Assembly (NCBI RefSeq): GCF_964204865.1 | Contig: NC_135259.1 | Span: forward strand, 7,512,974-7,576,973 | Origin: Styela clava | Lineage: Eukaryota; Chordata; Ascidiacea; Stolidobranchia; Styelidae | Direction of reading: 5' to 3' | Length of the DNA stretch: 64,000 nt | In this document: one piece after another, positions 59,367-64,000 of the stretch | How positions within the stretch are numbered: position 1 is the first letter of the stretch | Layout: the number at the start of each line of letters is the position of its first letter | Notes under the pieces: model-generated | What the model saw: the letters and a program-made list of their open reading frames with translations, nothing else | The model's database searches: none | Told to the model about the DNA's origin: nothing | Translations under genes and position numbers: made by a program

Positions 59367-59910
59367 TTACGATGTTATGCAGGTTCCAGGGTAGGATGGA
59401 TCAAGCATCTCATCAATGACTTCTCCGTCGGGCAGTATAAAGTAAGACGCATAATTGCAGACCAGGACTTTATCGGGATCACAATTACCGAAATCATTAT
59501 ATTCTCCTCCACACATCTCGCCTTTTTGGCTTGTACATCGTTGGCAGCACCTATGAAATGTTTGAACAAAACAATTGCGTGATTATAAATTTTGTGAAAT
59601 AGTGTGTGTCGTGAGATCATGCTTTACACTAACTTAGTGTAAAATACTGTAGAAGTGCAGCTCAAATGTTCTTTACAAATCAAGAGCCGAAAGTTCGTTG
59701 TTATGCGAGTCGTTATTCCACGCAGAATCTCTACAAAAATACCATGCAGCAATTCTTTCGTACTCATAGTACTTACCCACAAGTATCTAGTTCTGTGGAC
59801 CCTTCACAAGGAGGAGCTTCGCATTCCTCGAGGTTGCAAGGTCCGCAAGAATACCCATTTGTCACGTAAAGGCAGGCACAGAAAATAACTAATGTTGAAA
59901 TTGAATTCAT
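59367..59910 (-). CDS. secreted single IGFBP-domain (SIBD-like) protein, gene D
   Basis: Exons 59910-59777 and 59550-59367 join in phase 2 to give 105 aa. The signal peptide MNSISTLVIFCACLYVTNG precedes CGPCNLEEC, LDTCGCCQRCTSQKGEMCGG, NCDPDKVLVC and PGTCITS. The frame reaches TAA inside a gtaagt string, so the coding sequence either ends there or is spliced at that donor into a third exon, as the other members are. The ancestral Ser codon and stop (TCG TAA) are reproduced exactly at this point, which favours termination in exon 2. It is opposed to genes A-C. A hAT-like MITE begins 38 bp upstream of the ATG. A minus-strand AATAAA lies at 59192-59187. Confidence 0.78.
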
Positions 59911-59947
59911 GGCTTAACTAGTCTTTACGAAAAAATATGGGTTTACT

Positions 59948-60365
59948 CAGTGATGAGCTGAAAAAATCGTAACAACCGGAACGCACCTAATTCGTGAAAA
60001 TGTAATATATTTACAACACGGCGCTCACATGAATTTTTGTATGTCCTAATATAGAGCCGAAGAACTGCAATGAAATATGAAAAAATTATCGGAAATATGT
60101 CTGTGTAGAATTACAAGAATATTCATAGCACTTCAATACAAATTTTATTATTAAAAATGTATGGGACGAATTGTATGGGAAGTATTTGTCTGCGGTGATG
60201 TAAAATAAATTATGACAAAACAAAACGTAAGGTAATAACTAAGTTCACCAGAGAAACTAGACTTTCTGTGGCATAATTTTATTTCAACAGCAGGAACGCA
60301 AACGCAATGAAATGTCCAACAACCGGAACTCAGTTCCGGTGCGTTCCGGCTACAGCTCACCACTG
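59948..60365. mobile_element. hAT-like MITE upstream of gene D
   Basis: The left end cagtgatgagctg, followed by a ccggaacgcacc tract, is mirrored by a right end ggtgcgttccgg, then cagctcaccactg. The flanks ggtttact and gcatttact share tttact with a one-base offset, consistent with a damaged 8-bp target duplication. The internal accggaactcagttccggt is itself palindromic. There is no coding capacity. Confidence 0.72.
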
Positions 60366-63300
60366 GCATTTACTAATATATATATATACCATTTTGCTTG
60401 ATGACTATGAAGCAATTATCACATTTTGGCAATAATGGCGAAATAAATGTGTTAAATTGTGGAAAAATTAGCCCACGCAGTTGCTCATTGCAGCTAAAAA
60501 TGTGACTCAATCACAGAACCTGTTATTCATAAGTGACTCCAAGACATAATGTGGAAGTGTTTCCAATTGGTTTTCCAAGACCAATTATTATCAATTAAAA
60601 AAGGAAATATTATGATGTACTTTTTTTCTCTGCCTCAAAACACGCATAGTCTTGACCTAGCCTACTTTATTCAAATTTCTCATTGTTAGGATATCCGAAT
60701 TTCATGAAATGCATAAAATAAGACTATTAAAAATGTATCGCACGACGCTAGCGTAAAGTCCGCGAGACAGATCAATCAAATGAATAACTCACGTGCCCAG
60801 TTACCAATCGAATTCAAGGAAATGGAAACAATTATAATAAATTTCAATGGGACTGTGTCGGTTGCTTCTTAATCTAAGCGAAGAGAGGGGGTACTTCTTA
60901 ACTAAGCCGGAGCTTTGAAAACGAGAATGTAAACATATGTTAGAAATCACTGTATTTAACGTGAAGTCCACTCAAATTGCCACAGTTGCGTATGTTAATT
61001 TCAAATTATTTTAGACTGTGCGGAATTTCTCCAACTTAAATTTTTATTTTAGATGCATTATCCAAAGTTGACTAATTCAATTTCAATAGGTTAATTAATT
61101 CAAAGGTTTTCAGTGTACATGAGAATATTGTATTAGTATAAAACGGGCAAATTCGGATTATAAATTACGAACGGGATTTTTTCTATGACACAATACTACA
61201 ATAACATTTGCAGTCTTCAGTGAATGAAAACACATGATTGATAATCACTTAAAAAACCATTGGTCGAATAATTGCCCATACCTAAACAACGTATTACTCC
61301 AACGACCTACCTTTTTACCGTTTTATGGTACTGTATCGAGATGCACAGATAAAGTTTAGGAATAGAAAATTTTTAATATATATTCTAGTATAGTTTTTAC
61401 ATTTAAACTAAATTCGAGTCTCTAGAACTGGGATTTACTAAACTTTCAGTTCTTCGGTACCCCGTAAATTAAGGAATATCTGCTTTCGACCGCGATCGAC
61501 TAAAATCTTCAAAATAGCTCGCGATCGAGTGATCGGTAATAAGGTCATAAACAAAAATAAATGGGTACTGAATATGCAGATAAAATCGCCTCAAACTTCG
61601 TTGTAATTTTGATTATGCAACTGTACCCGGAGTTAATGTTTCATCATTATTTAAAATTTATTCAAATCATACAATTTATATATATATATATAAACCTGCC
61701 TAATTTTTAGCCGCGACTCTCGAATAAAATTCATCACACTACTCTTGGAGTGAGACAATATCTTTCGCATACTGCAGAAGTTATTTTAGGATCGTTTGTT
61801 AGCCAAGACACGCGATATTCGGCACAGCCATTTTTAAACCTTGGCAGCGGCGAAACTTACATGTGGTAATATGCTCTATCGGACTTGCCCAGACTCAAAT
61901 ACTGTATGTGTGTATTTCGTTTTGCGCATGAGCGGTACTATATTCGTTGTTTCAAAACACACTGCATGCTCTGCATAAAACTGGTTCAAGGCAATATTCG
62001 GGGTAGAATATTAAATTCACCCAACATCAGACGCGATTGACTGTTTGAGACGCGGTCGACGTGTTGACCACCTCTGCCTTTAGTTTAGACAATTTATATT
62101 TTCTCCTGTAGGCCTACCTAAATATTCTCATACTTTTTAGCTGTTTACTTTTTTCTGATGCTTAACTTATTTTTTATAACTTGGCAACCCCTATCATCCT
62201 TTCTAAAGCTACGTGATTATTCCTACTCAAAGCACGCAAAGTTATTCATACCAATGTAAGCCGGTTTAAAACAAGCACTAAAATCAAACTATGTGGGCTA
62301 TAGCAATTGAATAAGTCCAGCAGTCCGAGATAGTGTGATGGGTGAGCTAGAAACAAACTCAAATGTTTGTTATAAACAGTAAAACATGACACTATTATTA
62401 CACATCAAATTTGACGTATAATGGCAGACATTTTCAGAGAGTAAATCTAGGTAGGAAAAGGTGGGACACGTTTGGAAATGGGGCACAGTGGAAAATCAGC
62501 TCTCACACTCGTACTATATCCGGAATCACGTGTGCCGTTCGATGTTTGAATCCGCCCTTAGATGAGGTACAACGTCCCCGCAAACAGACAAAGGCCGTGC
62601 AAAGCGCTGTAAATAGGGCTGGGCATTTTCGAATACCTGATTTCAGAATCGAATATTTTTTTCGAATCTAATCTCGAATACTTGGGAAATATAAAATTGT
62701 ATGAAACGTTCTTATTGTATTAGGTCCTCCAGACACATAAATTACTGAAAACATAGAATACATCACTCAGGCAGATTGCTGAGCGTTCACACACAATAAA
62801 AAAACGCGTTTTCGTCAATACCTCACTACAGAAAAAAGTCATATGTCAGAATTGCGTTGAAAAAGTATGTCTTCAAAGAAAAAAATTGAGAAATTTACCT
62901 CGATCATTGGCGGAAAATAAAAACAAGATGGCGGCGATTCCCCACTTTCCCTTAAGTGAAAGGTAATTCAAACTAGTTCGTGAGCATGCGAGAGCATGCA
63001 TTGATTCTTGAATGATAAAATAAATTATCTGAATCTGAAATGATAATGCAATGCACCGTATGCAGGGTATTCTTTCCGCAAAGGTTTCTGCTTAATGACA
63101 GAGTAGTTATACCAAGTAGCACTAGAATAATATGAATACGAAAAGATTGTGCGAGGGAAATTACACAAGCTTGTGCATGTAAAGTTAGTATGAAATATGG
63201 CAGTAATTGAGTAGACTTTCAGTTTATTATTCGGCTGACGTGACAGTGCTAGTATATGCTTCTTGGTAGGCTACATATGCAAGTATCACTGGCAGACGCT

Positions 63301-64000
63301 AGGATTTGTGAGTTCGGTCAGGATTGCTCAAATACCGATGTGAGTGCTCGGGACAACTTTTTAGTTGTTTATGTTTATAAAATCCGTCAAAAACTACACG
63401 TAAATACTAGACCTAAGCTGCTTTCCCAAGTTTCGAAATATAGCAAAACGAAGACGTAGTCCATTACCACTCAAGTGTAACAAAGCAGCCGTTAGCTCAT
63501 ATGCTTCGTGAATATTTGAATATGGCTCCCTTGTTTTTGATCATTTTCTTCTCAACTTTTACAATTACCATATGAATTAGCAAAACCAAAAGTTTGTCTG
63601 AAAACGGAACATCTTTTAATAGTATCAGCTGCCCGATTCCTATTCAAGAGTTTATCTTTTTGTTTTTCTTATACATTTTTTGTATGATAAATAAAAAATA
63701 TTTTGAGCCATCAACTATTTTCTTGACTTTTACATATAAAAACTAAAACTACAAGAGCATTAAATGTCATTGGATTTCAGTCGGTAAGTTAGTCGTTGAT
63801 TTTAGCGGTTAATTTTTTGCTGTTGTGAATCATAACAACTCACTAGCGTCATCGTGTGGTTATTTGGGGCATTACCAAACCAGCCAAATACAGAGTTCTG
63901 CAGTTCAGTTTGACCATATTTACGGTTTGGCTGTCTGGTTATTGTAGTTACCGCCTTACCGGTATTCTAGTTCTACTCCTCCGTAAAGAGAGAGAGAGGG
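60366..64000. other. gene-free distal stretch
   Basis: I see no supportable gene. An AT run lies at about 61677-61691. A sequence beginning gggctgggcattttcgaat near 62617, followed by repeated tcgaat motifs, resembles a hAT terminus, but no matching right end was located. The open frames at 62411-62671 and 63256-63459 have no recognisable motif. Confidence 0.45.

Overview
This is an AT-rich, intron-rich animal nuclear sequence. Introns have GT-AG borders, the reading frames are short and interrupted, and there is abundant hAT-type and non-LTR transposon debris. The gene set includes a GPCR with LDL-receptor class A modules, secreted single IGFBP-domain proteins, C-type lectins, a four-TM protein with a PPxY tail and a CR1/L2/jockey-like LINE. 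This suggests a marine invertebrate, and a tunicate is my best guess. The assignment is an inference from family content and is not proven.

Layout: (1) 2.6-6.8 kb, + strand: a nine-exon four-TM gene resembling MS4A/FAM189 (ENTREP), ending in a PPPY-containing cytoplasmic tail. (2) 8.7-10.3 kb: a broken pogo/Tigger-like DDE transposase with a C-terminal PHD finger, flanked by two diverged direct repeats. (3) 11.7-13.0 kb, - strand: a three-exon secreted IGFBP-like single-domain gene. (4) 17.4-30.6 kb, - strand: a 24-exon gene that I could join in frame throughout, giving 889 aa. It has a signal peptide, about a dozen degenerate LDLa modules and a 7TM domain of the LGR/GRL101 type, but no leucine-rich repeats. 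One of its introns holds an 18-bp minisatellite. (5) 36-38.6 kb: two opposed C-type lectin genes or remnants. (6) 39.5-44 kb, - strand: an apparently full-length two-ORF non-LTR retrotransposon with a (TATC)n 3' tail and a candidate 8-bp target duplication. (7) 45.6-47.0 kb: a decayed reverse transcriptase split by a hAT element. (8) 47.3-57.4 kb, + strand: three tandem IGFBP-like genes (A, B, C); B carries a one-base frameshift and C has a hAT element in intron 1. (9) 59.4-59.9 kb, - strand: a fifth IGFBP-like gene whose start codon lies 38 bp from a hAT-like MITE. The remaining sequence holds no gene I can support.

The main local theme is a small family of secreted cysteine-rich single IB-domain proteins. 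All members share the intron phases and nearly the same exon lengths, and the cluster is expanding by tandem duplication, losing members by frameshift and being invaded by hAT MITEs. One MITE has an exact 8-bp target duplication, and its empty pre-insertion site is preserved in the neighbouring duplicate, so duplication and insertion can be ordered. All splice models were assembled by eye from splice signals, reading-frame phase and family motifs. They need transcript support.
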